Part shown: in pieces, positions 51,228-61,820 of the stretch
Layout: each line of letters begins with the position of its first letter
How positions within the stretch are numbered: position 1 is the stretch's first letter
Assembly: GCA_036365455.1 (NCBI GenBank)
Contig: JAWQUS010000001.1
Location: forward strand, 21,927,001-21,991,000
Length of the DNA: 64,000 bases
Origin: Macrosoma leucophasiata
Lineage: Eukaryota; Arthropoda; Insecta; Lepidoptera; Hedylidae
Direction: 5' to 3'
The notes under the pieces: model-generated
Told to the model about the DNA's origin: nothing
The model's input: the letters and a program-made list of their open reading frames with translations, nothing else
Database searches by the model: none
Program-made: the position numbers and the translations under genes

Positions 51228-54200
51228 CTGAAAACGAAAAAAAATGAGTGTCATATATTCTCTATCTATCATGTTTTGCTAAAATATAATCAATCTTTCA
51301 TAACACCTTAGGCCTCAGAGGTGGTAAAGCATCTGCATTTTGATCTCTGGTCTTTGTGTGGGTGTCTATAGGCTGCAGTCATCACTTAACATCAATTGTG
51401 AACTGCATGCTTGTTTGCCACTTTCAATACATAAAAAAATATATTTGTCATACCCAATCTGAACAGACTAAATATGAGAAACAGATCGCAAACGATATTA
51501 AAAAAAAATCTATTGTTCTTGTTGTTCTCGTACGGTGTCAGTGTACGTGCCTCAGGAAACGGCCAATCGCGAGCCCATTCTAGCTTGCACACATTTACAC
51601 ACGACAGGCATACACACACATACACATGGACATCTTTACCATAATCAAGGATCAACCGTCAAAGATAGACTTTTTTTTTGCGTTATTGGCAATCGCTATT
51701 ACGCATATTGCCAGTGTCAAGTAAAACGATATTTTCATATAATTCAACATAAGCAGCGTAAAATTAAAGTCAGTTGGTCAATTATCAGTCAGTCAGTCAG
51801 AGTCACAGTCAGTAATTCGAGTAAAGCGATGGCTACTTTACCAGAATATTTACAATGAAGTTTTGGAGGCAAAATGAAAAGCCATGTTTTCGCCCTGTTA
51901 TTCTATTTCACTATACACGGGCACTGTAATAAACCTATATCAAACAAAATGCCATCAACTTTATTCTATATAACTCAAAAATACACCAAGAATATGAAAT
52001 AAAATAAGAGCACTACACGTCTCTTTCAAGGTTCCCAAAACTCCCCAAAAGAGATAGACTTGTGTTCATTCTTCTAAGACATGGAGGATGATTAACAGAA
52101 TATATAAAAGAGTATCACATTATGAAACCCACCTTTCCATCGCTCCTCCCCAGTACAGAGTTGAGAACGAAATCGGTCGGCGAAAGCGCGTCGACCACGC
52201 TCACCACCTCGCCTTTCACATCCGCGCACAACTCCAAAATGGCTTCCCTCAACAACCGAGCCAAATCCTCCCCCCTCGAATAACCACCTTGGTACATCTC
52301 CACCAAATGTTTGTCCAGCGACCAGAGACCGTATAAAGAGAAGAGTTTATATAGAACTGGCTGCAACTCTTTCTCTTTTTTCTCTATGGACTGCAAACTG
52401 TAGATTATGGCTAGATACTCCGCGTACACCTGCGTCAAAGTCTGCCATCTGTACACCTGCGATTTGTTTTTGGCTTGCACTTTGGTTAAACCCTTTGTGA
52501 TTTCAGATTCATTCTTCTCGTAGGTGTGTTTCAAGAGCCAACATATCAGCCATTTGTATGTTGATATTATGACTGAAACAAAAAAATATTATAAAAAAAC
52601 CCTAATATTTAACTTTTAATAAATTTTTAAATTGTCTTGTTGGATTTGTGAACTAGCTGTTCTTAGGCATCAAGTCCGGTGAATTACAGACCCCCTCCCC
52701 CCCGAGGGTTTCCGCCTTGTCGTGGCGGGGGGACTCAGTACCCGGTGGTCATCCTCACACCGGCAAACCCAAGAGGAACCCAGAGAGGGGGCGGCGTTTG
52801 GCGTGGCTCAGTCCGCCACTCGCTGCCGTGAAGAGGAGACGGCTGGCGAGGAGGTGTACGGGTATTTCGTTGGCCCTGCACCCTATCCCCAGCCGCCTAA
52901 CGGTGGTCCCGCCGTCAGATGGGGACGTGTTGGGGCCGTGGGGGGCGAGGGAACCAAAATGTCTTCGACGCTCCCCCAGGGCCGGACTGTGTGGCCTTGG
53001 ACCCCTCCACCTGCGCGTCTTGGGACGCCTGGTGTTGTGAGTGGTCGGGGCAGGGACCTTCGGGCGACGGACTAGGGAAAGTTCATCGCCCGACTGGAGA
53101 GGTCCCGGGCTGGTTGGCGTGCAGGTGTTCCGCACGCCACTAGTAGTGGTTGGAGCCGAAAGGCTCCGAGGAGGGCTCGACAGCGAGCAGCCGGTGGGGT
53201 CGCGGATGTGTGCGATAGCGTTCCCGTGACCCCGCCACTGATGGCGGACGAGTCGGAACACCCAGGGGTTTTTAGTGGGTAGACGGATGTCCTTTCCCGG
53301 AGTCCCACATAACCCACCCCTCCCCCCAAGGGTGGGTATGCGTAACGCAGTTTCCCATAATAAAAAAAAAACTGAATTACAGACCAGACGGTGTATTCTG
53401 TAACTCGGTGACCATCAATTTGTAAGCCACTTTGCTCTTATAGTCACAGAGTTGCAGAATATGCCTGCCGGTGGTAGAAGAGTGACGTTTATCTGGTTGA
53501 GAGGATTTATATTCATATCGCAAGATAATGAAAATAGGTCCGATTAATATCAATAGGCTCCGCATAACTCACAAATATTGATTAATTATGGGTATACGTG
53601 GATATAACACAGTTCTGACTACGAGTTTTTGTTTATTATAGTTTCTCTATCTCTATCGAAATTCTAGTAATTATCACTGGATCGTACATAACGAACTAGT
53701 CAAACATACGCCGCCCGCATTGATTAAAGCAAGACTGCGAAGCCATTAATTCGCGTTGTAATGACAATACAAACTATACTATAGTAGATGAGCGTATTTA
53801 AAAGTGCAGAGACACTGGAGAGAGAATTAAAAGACTTCAAAATAATCACTCACATTCAGGTGTTTTCAGCTCCTTAGTGTTCGTGCAGTGGAAACTCCTC
53901 TCCATGATCGTCTTGAACTCCTTCAGAAAGGCGACAGTGCCGAGAGGGGAGTCAACGGTGTTCCCGGACACGGCGGCTTCGTACTGACGCAGCAGCCAGT
54001 TGCCGGTCTGCTGCGAGAGCACGCTGTTGTCGCCCTCGTACGTCACTGTGGGCTCGTGGTTGCTCCTGATGTCGCCTAGGTTAGCGCACTGATGGCCAAG
54101 AAAAAAAAGATAATGAATTAGCATAAGTTGGGGTATTACAGTACTGTGCTAAACACAGTATATCCGCACAGTGTACAAGGTGTAGCCGGAAAGGTCCAAC

Positions 54201-57200
54201 AAAATTGAGAGGTAATCATCTATATCAAGTTTCAATTCATTTGACGTTAACAATAACAATGAAATCACAACTCTTTTTTTTTTTCATACAAAGGTAAAAA
54301 ATATTTATGTGTCATTTTATTTGACAACCCTAACAATAACAAGTCGCCAATGAAAACGCTCAGCATTTCACATACACATACCGTGCGTGGTAATTGTGAG
54401 GCGAACGGTACGCGTGTGTGAATCAAAGTTTGACTCGGAATAACTGATGATATTACATCAATTATTTCGAGTCAAACTTTGATTAACACACGCGTACCGT
54501 AGAGAAAGAAAAAGATAAAGAGCTCGGGAGATGAAGTCAACATCAGTATAGGCATGGACTGTTGAAGTATTATTGGACCTTTCCGGCTACACCTTGTATA
54601 TACGGGGAAGTATAGTCAAGGAGTTTTGGCGGGAACCTTGAAAGATGCGTGTGGTGCTCTTATTTTATTTCATTTTCTTGGTGTATTTTTGAGGTGTATA
54701 TTAAATAAAGTTGGTCGCATTTTGTTTGACATAGGTTTATTACAGTGCCCGTGTATAGTGAAATAGAATAACAGTGCGAAAACACGACCTTTCAGGTTGC
54801 CTCCAAAACTTCATTGTAAATGTTCTGGTAAAGTAGCTATCGCTTTACTTGAATTACTGACTGTGACTCTGACTGACTGACTGATAAATTGACTGACTGA
54901 CTCTGACTCATACGCTGCTTATTACGAATACGAAATATCGTTTTACTCGACACTGGCAATATGCGTAATAGCGATGCCATAACAATAAAAAAAAAGTATA
55001 GTCAACGCAGCATAGTGGATATGGTAGACGGTCACCTTGAGGTACCCGTGCCCCCCGCAGGCCTCCCGGCAGCGCTGCGCGGCGTGCAGCACGGTCCACG
55101 TGAGCAGCGGCTTGCTGCACGACACCATCGCGTGGATCTCTGAAACCGCCTCACTCTGTATGCCATACAACGCACACGTCAGTACATAGCACATCCTGCT
55201 CTCGGATTTGGTGGGAGTGGAATGGGGTCTACACGCCAAAAATGTCCATATAGCCCGATGGCTTTATTAGAAAATAATATTTTTAAATAGTTTACAGTAC
55301 CCCCTAAATATTTAACGTATAAGCAAAACAAATTAAAGGTTTAACTGACTCAGTAGCGTAGTGGTAGCAGGCCAGGCCACTACTACTACGCCGGGGGTCC
55401 TGGGTTCGATTCCTGGGTCGAGAACTATCAGAGATAACGGTTTAAAATCCTTTATCTCTGGTTCTATTGGGATTATACCATTTTCTGGAAGTTTCCCAGT
55501 ACCTCGGAGTTTGGTAATGTGCCCGGAGATGGCAACACGTTCGCCACCTGTTACATGGGCCAAAACGTAACCGGCGAGTCGTGGATGTTTGCATGTATGT
55601 TTGAATGCATGGCTTTACCTCTGCCTACCCCTTCGGGGATTACAGGCGTGAAGTAACTATTTTTTTTAATTAAAGGGCACCAGTGCCAATGCATCTTCAT
55701 TGAAATCTGTAATTTTTGCAATCCATGAGAACGCGTGCTTGTTGGCGACTATGATGACATAGAAATAAGTAAGAATAATAGAGATGTTGATTTTTTTTTA
55801 ATTATAACTAGAAAATAGTGTAGGATAACTAAATAAATTTTGTCTCGAAAACGTTATCTATACATATAAAAATCAATTGCTGTTCGTTAGTCTCGCTAAA
55901 ACTCGAGAACGGTTGGACCGATTTGGCTTATTTTGATTTTGAATTCTTTTTTGGACGTCATTACTGCATTTCTGTAAAAACATTATTTACTAAAAAGTTG
56001 TTGTAAATCGTATAAAAAATACAAAAGTAAAATAAGTCACTAGTTCTTTTATATCACCCAATTCAATCTCGAATTTTCATCATTTGTGCATCTGTACCTC
56101 CTATATCCTATTTGAAGGTAAATATTTTCATATGATATTTTCATAAGAAGTGATTTTAAAAGTAGGAAACATTTCAAACCAAAAAGTATCATATTGGCGC
56201 ACATGCTTTTTATCAATTTGTCGCAAGACGACGTCAGACACATGTTTCACATTAATTCACAGATGAGTAGATTACACAGCGACTATTGGCGACTATTGGA
56301 GTATAGAGGCCATTATATTAGGTTGGGGAAAAAGTTTCTTCGCATTTTTTAAGATAATTCAAAACATTTTTAATATAGTTTATTTAAATTTAACTAAAGT
56401 ATGTATGTACCATTTTGTTCGATAACCTTTTGCCATCTTGTAGGTAGGGACATGATCCCATTGCTATAAAAATTTTGGGACTTCTCATCAAAATACCGCG
56501 ACAAGTGGATTTGGCAGTCCTCTCGTGATGTTAACCTAACATTGCATAAAGAATTCTGAAGAGACCAAAACAGGTGGAAATCTGAAGGTGCAAGGTCAGG
56601 ACTATACAGCGGATGCATTAACACCTCCCAGCCAAACTCTCTTAATTTTTGCTGAGTGGCTATAGATGTGTGAGGTCTAGCGTTATCATGATGAAACACC
56701 ACACCCCTTCTGTTGATCAATTCCGGCCGCTTTCTCTCAACTTCTTGCTTTAATCTCATCAGTTGTTCGCAGTTGAGTTCAGAATCGAGTGTATAGTCCT
56801 GCCTGGTGGTAATAGCTCATAATGAATAATGCCCTTCCAATCCCACTACACACACAACATCACCTTATTGCGAGTTAACCCGGGTTTCGCCACAGTCTGT
56901 GAAGCCTGACCGGCCTTTGACCACGACCTTTTCGCACGTTCTTGTCGTACGTGATCCACTTTTCATCACCAGTTATCAGCTTCTTCAAAAATGATTCGGT
57001 TTCATTACGTCGTAATAAAGAATCACAAATGAGTACACGGTTCATTAGGTTTCTTTCAGTGAGCTCGTGAGGTACCCAAATATCGAGCTTTTTTTTGTAC
57101 CCAGCTTTTTTCAAATGCACCAAAACTGTTTTGTGATCAATTCTCAGTTCTTCAGCTACGTCGTAACTACTGATATGTCGATCTTGCTCCACTTTTTCAA

Positions 57201-60200
57201 AAATGGCATCCATTTTATCCGTAATAGGGCGACCAGAGCGAGGTGCATCTTTGACATCAAAATTTCCGGATTGAAAACGCTTAAACCAAATTTGTGCTAC
57301 TCTCACAGACACTGCACTAGGTCCATAAACATCGCAAATTTTTTTCGCGGCTTGCGTAACATTTTTGCCTTTTTTGTAGTAAATTTTTAAATTGTATCGA
57401 ATTTTTTCATTAGATTCACTCATCTTGACAGTACGAAAAACAAATGAAAATCACACATTTGCCTAATTTGAATTTAGAATTATGTTTCTTCAAATTTTAA
57501 CTTTCAATGATACCAAAACCAGCCAGATACAAATACTAAAGCCAAAGAGATTTTATTACAAGTTCATACATACTATAATGCGAAAAGACTTTTTCCCCAA
57601 CCTATTATTATTATTTACTGGTGGTAGAGCTCCAGTGACGAAGTTCGCGGGCGTAGTCACCACCGCATTACCTAATATACTTGCCGCTAAATGGTAGTGT
57701 TCAGCACTATCGTGTTCCGGTCAGGTGGTAATGTACGTCCCTGTAATTTCCGGTACAGAGGCATAACACCTTAGGCCTCAGGAGTGGCAACGCATCTGCA
57801 TTTAGACCTCTGGTCTTTGTGTGGGTGTCTATAGGCTGCAGTCATCACTTAACATCAATGTGAACTGCATGCTTGTTTGTCACGTTTATTAAATAAAAAA
57901 ATACATATTATGTGCCAAAATTATTTGAGAAGTAAAAAATGAGAAAAATCACATTTCATGGTCAAGTACTAGTGTATATTGCTTATAATAACTATCGGAT
58001 ATAAGATCCGAAGTTATATAGCCCCTTCAATGTCGTTATATCAGATTTCGACTGTAATGATAATGGATTAAATTTACATAAAGAATCATTGCACATCGTG
58101 TATGGACATTTATTTGTACAAAAATAAAAAAGATCACAGGTTTAACAGCTTTAGAATATTATCTTCAAAGCCTCTAAAATTCCTGGTGTTTAAGAACATT
58201 TTTAAATCAAGGAACAATCTTCCTTCAAACGCTAGTCGCGATTTAGTATAATACCTAAATTATTAAAATTTAAATACACAACAAGCTTTAAGAGTTGTCA
58301 TATTTTATTTGCCGCAATGACACATGGCAGTTTTTTTTCTTTAATAAAAAGTGTTTTTTTCTTGTAATATATTCTTGAAAACGTAACTTCACGCCTGTAA
58401 TCCCCGAAGGGGTAGGCAGAGGTACATGCAAATACCCACGATTCGCCGGTTACGTTTTGGCCCATGTAACAGGTGGCGAGCCTGTTGACATCTCCGGGCA
58501 CATTACCAAACTTTGAGGTACTGGGAAATTTCCAGAAAATTGAAAAATCCCAATAGAACCAGAGATAAAGGCTTTTTCACCATTATCTCTGATAACCCCC
58601 TACCTGGGAATCGAACCCAGGACCTCCGCGTAGTAGTAGTGGCCTGCTACCACTAGGCTACCGAGGCAGTTATAATAAATTCTTGATTCTGGAGATTCTC
58701 ATCTAATATATTATATATCCCATTATTCCACATTAAACCTTTTTAAAAATTTGTTCTACGAGTATAAATCTTGCTATGATCCTTTTGACAATAAATCAAC
58801 ATAACAATTTCCTCAAACACTTGCTCAGCTTGGAATAAACCGGTTAAGTGCGTGTCGGGCCACGCGCAGTGTAGGCTTCCGTAGTTTTTAGGTTTGATTA
58901 ATATAATTAAAAATTTTTTTTTTTCATGTTTTTTTCTACTACTTTGTCGGCGTGATTAATGTGTATACTTGTGTATACTTGTTGCGCTAAACCGCAGACG
59001 GACGGACGGACGGACGGACGGACATGGCGAAACTATTAAAGCCTAAGCTATTCACTAAGTGACAGAGTGACCGGCATCGACTTACCAAATTGTCGACCTT
59101 AAGTCCGGCGTTAGACTTCTCAACGATGTTGAGGTAGATGAGCGTGAAGGTCTCAATGTAGAGCCGGAATATCACCGCCGCCGACACGTAGCCGAACAGC
59201 CGCCATTGCTGTCAACAAACACAATGCATTAACATTGACTATGTAAATGTATTCGTTTACCTACGTATCTTTCCGCCGCGGGGTTTAAAATAAAATAAAA
59301 TACGCTTACACTCACAGCCCCACAGTAGGTATAAACCTGTGTCGTGGGTGCCGTTGTACACACGCAACACAAACACAAACACTCAGACCCGAACCAAATA
59401 TCTGTAGGCCATACAAATATTTGTCCCGATGCGGGGATCGATCCCGCGACCCTTCGAATCAAACGGTCATCTCACACCGCTGGACTAACCGGGTCGTCGA
59501 AATCAAATCAAAAAGTTTATTTATCATTTGGGATTACAAGGATCGCTTATGATACGTCAGTATATACATCTTCTCGTTCATCTTACCGCAGTGTCTCAAG
59601 ACCAAGGTCTTTGACCAGTGTGTGTTGCCAGTGATGACATATGGAACTGAAACGTGGTCGCTCACTATGGACCTCATAAGGAGGCTCAAGGTCACGCATA
59701 GAGCAATGAAGAGAGCTGGGTTTCCAGAAATGAGGAGATCCGCATGAGAATCAAAGTTACCGACATAGCCCGTTGAATAGAAAAACTCAAGTGGCTGTGG
59801 GCATGGCACATAGCTCGAAGAACCGACGGCCATTGGGACAGAAAAGTTCTTGAATGGCGACTACAGGTACACCAAGCCTAAGCAGGCCCCCCCCACAAGA
59901 TGGACCGACGACCGATGTGGCAATATTTGGGACAGGCCTTCGTCCAGCGGTACGTCTTTAGGCTGAAATTATGATGATGATTTATTATTTAAAGTACTAA
60001 CATGGAGCTCATACTCCAAGAGCGGTATCTCCTTGTGTCGCTCGCCGAACTGCGTGCGCGTCGCCGCGTACCGTATCGCGATCGCCACCACGCTCGATAT
60101 CGAGTGGCAGCTCTCTTGCATTATGCCTATCCGACCTGTCGACAAATAAATACTTCACACACTTTCTATTGAAAAAGTAACTTCTTAACTATCAGCTTAT

Positions 60201-61672
60201 TATTATTTATGTTCATTTATTTATAATAATGGCAACCCATTATACGTCCCTCTTCTGGGCTCGAGTCTCTCCCCTTTTTTGAAGGGAGGCCTGGAGCTTA
60301 CTCCACCACGCTGCGCCAATGTAGATTGGTGGAGATACGGGTAAGTGGCCAACCCGCTGTCGGATGTTTCCAAACCGCCCGCCCATAAGGCCTATGACAA
60401 GTTTTAACCGCGACGTGCCCTCCGAACTACTCCGAAGCACGGAAACGCGCATTTTAATTTGCCACTAGCGGTCACCCATCACACACCCCACCGTGCCCGT
60501 AACGCTTAACCAAGTAAATCGCTTATAATCTACACCAGCCGCGGGGCCGTGCGCGCTTCACACCAGCCACCAGTAGTCACCGTCGCTCATGAACATTTCC
60601 AACACCAGGGGAGATACCAAGGCGCTGCCAGCCCAAGACTCTTTTGACGCTATTTTTGAAGAACCCCATTTTGTACCGTGGGAGCACCTCCGAGGGAAGT
60701 TCGTTGACATTACATTTGGCAATCCTTCGAATGGAGAGTTGAGAATTTCCGTTGAGAAATCTAAATGATACCTGTCTATTCCTTGACATTAAATTAACAG
60801 TTTAAATACATACATTAAGAAGTATTTATTGCAACGATTATTTTAATTATGTTATTAAGCAATCATTAAAACGTATGAAATATGTTTATGACTTTTTATC
60901 AATATTATTACGTAATGTACACAAATTACAACCAATTCACTTTTTGTATGAATTATTTGTAATTCCTGCCAATAAGATAACATTTTAGACAATATTTAAA
61001 ATAACTATATTGAATGTATTCAAAAAACAAAATATTTTATTATTTATGAAAAGTAATAGGATATAGGACATTCAGGGCCGAGATCACTGTCGTAATAAAA
61101 CGTTTTACGTTCTTAAACGAGTTCAACAACACTATTTGGATTTTACCGACGAAAATTGTTCGTTTAACCATAAAAAACCATATCGACGATAAGGTTGAAA
61201 TTGGATACAAATTTTAAGCTAAACCGCGTGTTAAACTCAGTTCCCAGAGCAAACGGTGAAATCCGCTCTTCCGTCCACACAAAATTGCGATGCGACGCGA
61301 ATTGCTGCGATGCGATTTCGTCTGACATATTGAAAGTGTCAACAGGCTCGCCACCTGCTACATGTGCCAAAACGTAACCGGCGAATCGTGGGTGTTTGCA
61401 TGTATGCTTAAATGCATGCATTTACCTCTGCCTAACGCTTCGGGGATTACAGGCGTGAAGTTACGTTATATTTTTTTGCTTTCGAATATTATCAGTTCTC
61501 AAATCTTTCAAACTATATCCAACACTAACCAGCAGATAAATTTTCCAGTGCCGCCCCAAGTATTCTGGAAGGTTCGGAGAAAGAGCTCTCGTAGGTGCCA
61601 TCTTCTGTGACGTCAGCTGTCCTGTTCAGCAGGTTCTCGCGCGGTATTCGGTACTGATTGAACATTATAAAC
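51132..61672 (-). CDS. ACOX3: Peroxisomal acyl-CoA oxidase (ACOX3-like), last seven coding exons
   Basis: Exons in order of reading: 61672-61530, 60135-60002, 59208-59086, 55155-55036, 54088-53854, 52572-52133 and 51227-51132. They join in frame (about 429 codons) with GT/AG borders. The enzyme is an FAD flavoprotein that oxidises acyl-CoA to trans-2-enoyl-CoA with release of H2O2, the first step of peroxisomal beta-oxidation. Visible family marks: RIPRENLLNRTADVTEDGTY, AIRYAATRTQFGER, CREACGGHGYLK, TYEGDNSVLSQQTGNWLL (the Glu of YEGDN aligns with the catalytic base of rat ACOX1, E421), and a C-terminal AKL stop, a PTS1 peroxisomal import signal. TYEGDN..LLQQT wording is nearer to ACOX3 than to ACOX1 (FEGEN). 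The N-terminal ~260 residues, including most of the FAD domain, lie past the window end. Introns hold many transposons. Confidence 0.93.
51303..51438 (+). mobile_element. Bm1-like SINE, 3' half
   Basis: aacaccttaggcctcagagg to gcttgtttgccactttcaat and an A run; lies in the last ACOX intron, antisense to the gene. Confidence 0.75.
51673..52045 (-). mobile_element. ~370 bp retroposon (family G), copy 2
   Basis: Sense minus. T run after the left duplication, ends near ttcccaaaactcc. Flanked by AGATAGACTT at 51663-51672 and 52052-52061. A 4 bp loss (gcgg) near the 5' end relative to the other copies. Confidence 0.8.
52133..52572 (-). CDS. ACOX3: ACOX3-like exon
   Basis: Acceptor TTTCAG at 52578-52573, 440 bp, donor GTGGGT at 52132. 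Reads FIISTYKWLICWLLKHTY, WQTLTQVYAEYLAIIYSLQ, LYGLWSLDKHLVEMYQGGY and LSPTDFVLNSVLGRSDGK. This is the C-terminal all-helical domain of acyl-CoA oxidases. It joins the upstream exon at a split codon (Phe). Confidence 0.94.
52693..53372 (+). mobile_element. GC-rich 680 bp retroposon with 13 bp target duplication
   Basis: A GC-rich island in an AT-rich intron, starting ccctcccccccgagggtt and ending cccataataaaaaaaaaa. Flanked by exact TGAATTACAGACC at 52680-52692 and 53373-53385. Open frames of 107 and 117 codons (plus) and 168 codons (minus, 52755-53261) are long because of GC content; none shows a domain I recognise. It may be an internally deleted or 5'-derived piece of a GC-rich LINE. Confidence 0.85.
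53854..54088 (-). CDS. ACOX3: ACOX3-like exon with catalytic Glu region
   Basis: Acceptor CATCAG, 235 bp, donor GTGAGT at 53853. Reads CANLGDIRSNHEPTVTYEGD, NSVLSQQTGNWLLRQYEAAV, SPLGTVAFLKEFKTIMERSF. The E of TYEGD is in the position of the catalytic base known from rat ACOX1. Confidence 0.94.
54174..54598. mobile_element. MITE with tacaaggtgtagccggaaag ends
   Basis: Inverted ends of about 24 bp starting with TA, suggesting Tc1/mariner-type targeting. It contains an inner palindrome at 54420-54500 (aatcaaagtttgactcg / cgagtcaaactttgatt and cgtacgcgtgtg-type arms). Confidence 0.8.
54620..54994 (+). mobile_element. ~370 bp retroposon (family G), copy 3
   Basis: Sense plus: ggagttttggcgggaacctt at the 5' end, aacaataaaaaaaaa at the 3' end. 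Flanked by AAGTATAGTCAA at 54608-54619 and 54994-55005 (one A of overlap is ambiguous). It sits 30 bp past the splice donor of the ACOX exon at 55036-55155 and 10 bp from the MITE at 54174-54598. Confidence 0.88.
55036..55155 (-). CDS. ACOX3: ACOX3-like exon with CGGHGY motif
   Basis: Acceptor CATACAG at 55162-55156, 40 codons SEAVSEIHAMVSCSKPLLTW, TVLHAAQRCREACGGHGYLK, donor GTGACC. CREACGGHGY is the signature of acyl-CoA oxidases. A second AG inside (TTTCAG near 55141) would break the frame, which decides the border. Confidence 0.92.
55346..55660 (+). mobile_element. Family S tRNA-derived SINE, full copy
   Basis: A box TAGCGTAGTGG and B box GGTTCGATTCC; body with cagtacctcggagtttggta; 3' end ggggattacaggcgtgaagt and an A/T-rich tail. 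Confidence 0.85.
55857..56043 (+). mobile_element. Helitron-like non-autonomous element, short
   Basis: TCTATACATATAAAA after A at 55856, ggttggaccgatttggctta in the body, possible end CACTAG before T at 56043/56044. The 3' end is less sure than for the 39503 copy. Confidence 0.55.
56318..57605 (-). mobile_element. mariner transposon, both ends present, frameshifted transposase
   Basis: Terminal repeats ttaggttggggaaaaagt (56318) and actttttccccaaccta (57604) bound a ~1.29 kb element. The transposase starts on the minus strand at 57423 (MSESNEKIRYNLKIYYKKGK). It shows the paired helix-turn-helix region (NVTQAAKKICDVYGPSAVSV; SSYDVAEELRIDHKTVLVHL), then ITGDEKWITYD, and loses frame near 56920. 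The rest (HHDNARPH, YSPDLAPSDFHLF) is readable at 56759-56394 in another frame. Nearly identical in protein to the copy at 1-744, but broken at different sites. Confidence 0.93.
57617..57900 (+). mobile_element. Bm1-like SINE (family B), full copy
   Basis: actggtggtagagctccagt starts 12 bp after the mariner end; ends gcttgtttgtcacgtttatt and A run. Confidence 0.85.
57901..58383. other. ACOX intron DNA; nothing recognised
   Basis: AT-rich. Confidence 0.4.
58384..58672 (-). mobile_element. Family S tRNA-derived SINE, full copy
   Basis: Sense minus; A box TAGCCTAGTGG and B box GGTTCGATTCC; 3' end complement of cttcacgcctgtaatccccg at 58388. Confidence 0.85.
58996..59023. repeat. GGAC tetranucleotide microsatellite
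   Basis: About seven gacg units, 63 bp past the ACOX donor at 59085. Confidence 0.85.
59086..59208 (-). CDS. ACOX3: ACOX3-like exon
   Basis: Acceptor TTGACAG, 41 codons QWRLFGYVSAAVIFRLYIET, FTLIYLNIVEKSNAGLKVDN, L; donor GTAAGT at 59085. Helical middle region of the oxidase; phase 0 both sides. Confidence 0.92.
59255..59497 (-). mobile_element. tRNA-derived SINE (another family)
   Basis: Sense minus: gacccggttagtccagcggt head with A-box-like TTAGTCCAGCGG and B-box-like GGATCGATCCC. The body has cctactgtggggctgtgagt and ends in a TTTTA repeat near 59290. Confidence 0.7.
59570..59975 (+). mobile_element. RTE-clade LINE, C-terminus and 3' end, degenerate
   Basis: Interrupted frames read FDQCVLPVMTYGTETWSLTM, IRRLKVTHRAMKRAGF and PPTRWTDD, the well-conserved end of RTE ORF2. 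The 3' end is an ATGATG run at about 59970. Several stops. Confidence 0.82.
60002..60135 (-). CDS. ACOX3: ACOX3-like exon
   Basis: Acceptor GTCGACAG, 134 bp, donor GTTAGT at 60001. Reads (G)RIGIMQESCHSISSVVAI, AIRYAATRTQFGERHKEIPL, LEYELH. R-Y-A-x-x-R-x-Q-F is the strongly conserved acyl-CoA oxidase/dehydrogenase motif. Confidence 0.94.
60224..60555 (-). mobile_element. Family R SINE
   Basis: Plus strand starts aataatggcaacccattatacg (complement of the tail); ends ctacaccagccgcggggccgt (head). Some internal loss. Confidence 0.78.
60558..60790 (-). mobile_element. LINE ORF2 C-terminal fragment
   Basis: On the minus strand: IRRIAKCNVNELPSEVLPRY, KMGFFKNSVKRVLGWQRLG, GVGNVHERR stop. This looks like the tail of a lepidopteran non-LTR ORF2 (NELPxxVxPxxY..G.FK..V). 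It lies inside an ACOX intron but does not fit the oxidase. Confidence 0.55.
60791..61336. other. ACOX intron DNA; nothing recognised
   Basis: AT-rich. Confidence 0.4.
61337..61466 (+). mobile_element. Family S SINE, 3' part
   Basis: gtcaacaggctcgccacctg to ggggattacaggcgtgaagtta; 64 bp from the ACOX exon at 61530. Confidence 0.78.
61530..61672 (-). CDS. ACOX3: ACOX3-like exon (first one in the window)
   Basis: Acceptor TTCCAG at 61678-61673, 143 bp, donor GTTAGT at 61529. Reads FIMFNQYRIPRENLLNRTAD, VTEDGTYESSFSEPSRILGA, ALENLSAG. It corresponds to the FN.VRIPR..LLNR.GDVTP.GTY segment of ACOX proteins. The preceding exon must lie beyond 64000; none was found between 61.7 and 64 kb. Confidence 0.93.
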
Positions 61673-61820
61673 CTGGAATAAATAGATTTTTTTACAGTTT
61701 AACCACAGAGCCAGTTTATAAATTACTTTAATAATATGTCGCAGGTGTACGAGTATATTTAAAACCCGATCTTTAAGGCTTGGACGGAGGTGTAAGGTGG
61801 GGACATGAATCCAACACTGA

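Noticed and set aside
52755..53261. 168-codon minus ORF as a gene
   Set aside because: Lies wholly between target duplications of a GC-rich retroposon; long frames occur on both strands because of GC content.
53377..53565. 62-codon minus ORF as an extra ACOX exon
   Set aside because: The exons at 53854-54088 and 52133-52572 join directly in frame (split codon gives Phe before IISTYKW), leaving no missing family segment, and the ORF has no oxidase similarity.
54840..54915. gactgact run as an independent microsatellite locus or CRISPR-like array
   Set aside because: It is an internal part of the 370 bp retroposon (also at 18560-18600 and 51785-51810), and no spacer structure exists.
60577..60789. 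70-codon minus ORF as an ACOX exon
   Set aside because: Exons 61530-61672 and 60002-60135 join in phase without it; its reading (NELPSEVLPRY...VHERR) fits a LINE C-terminus.
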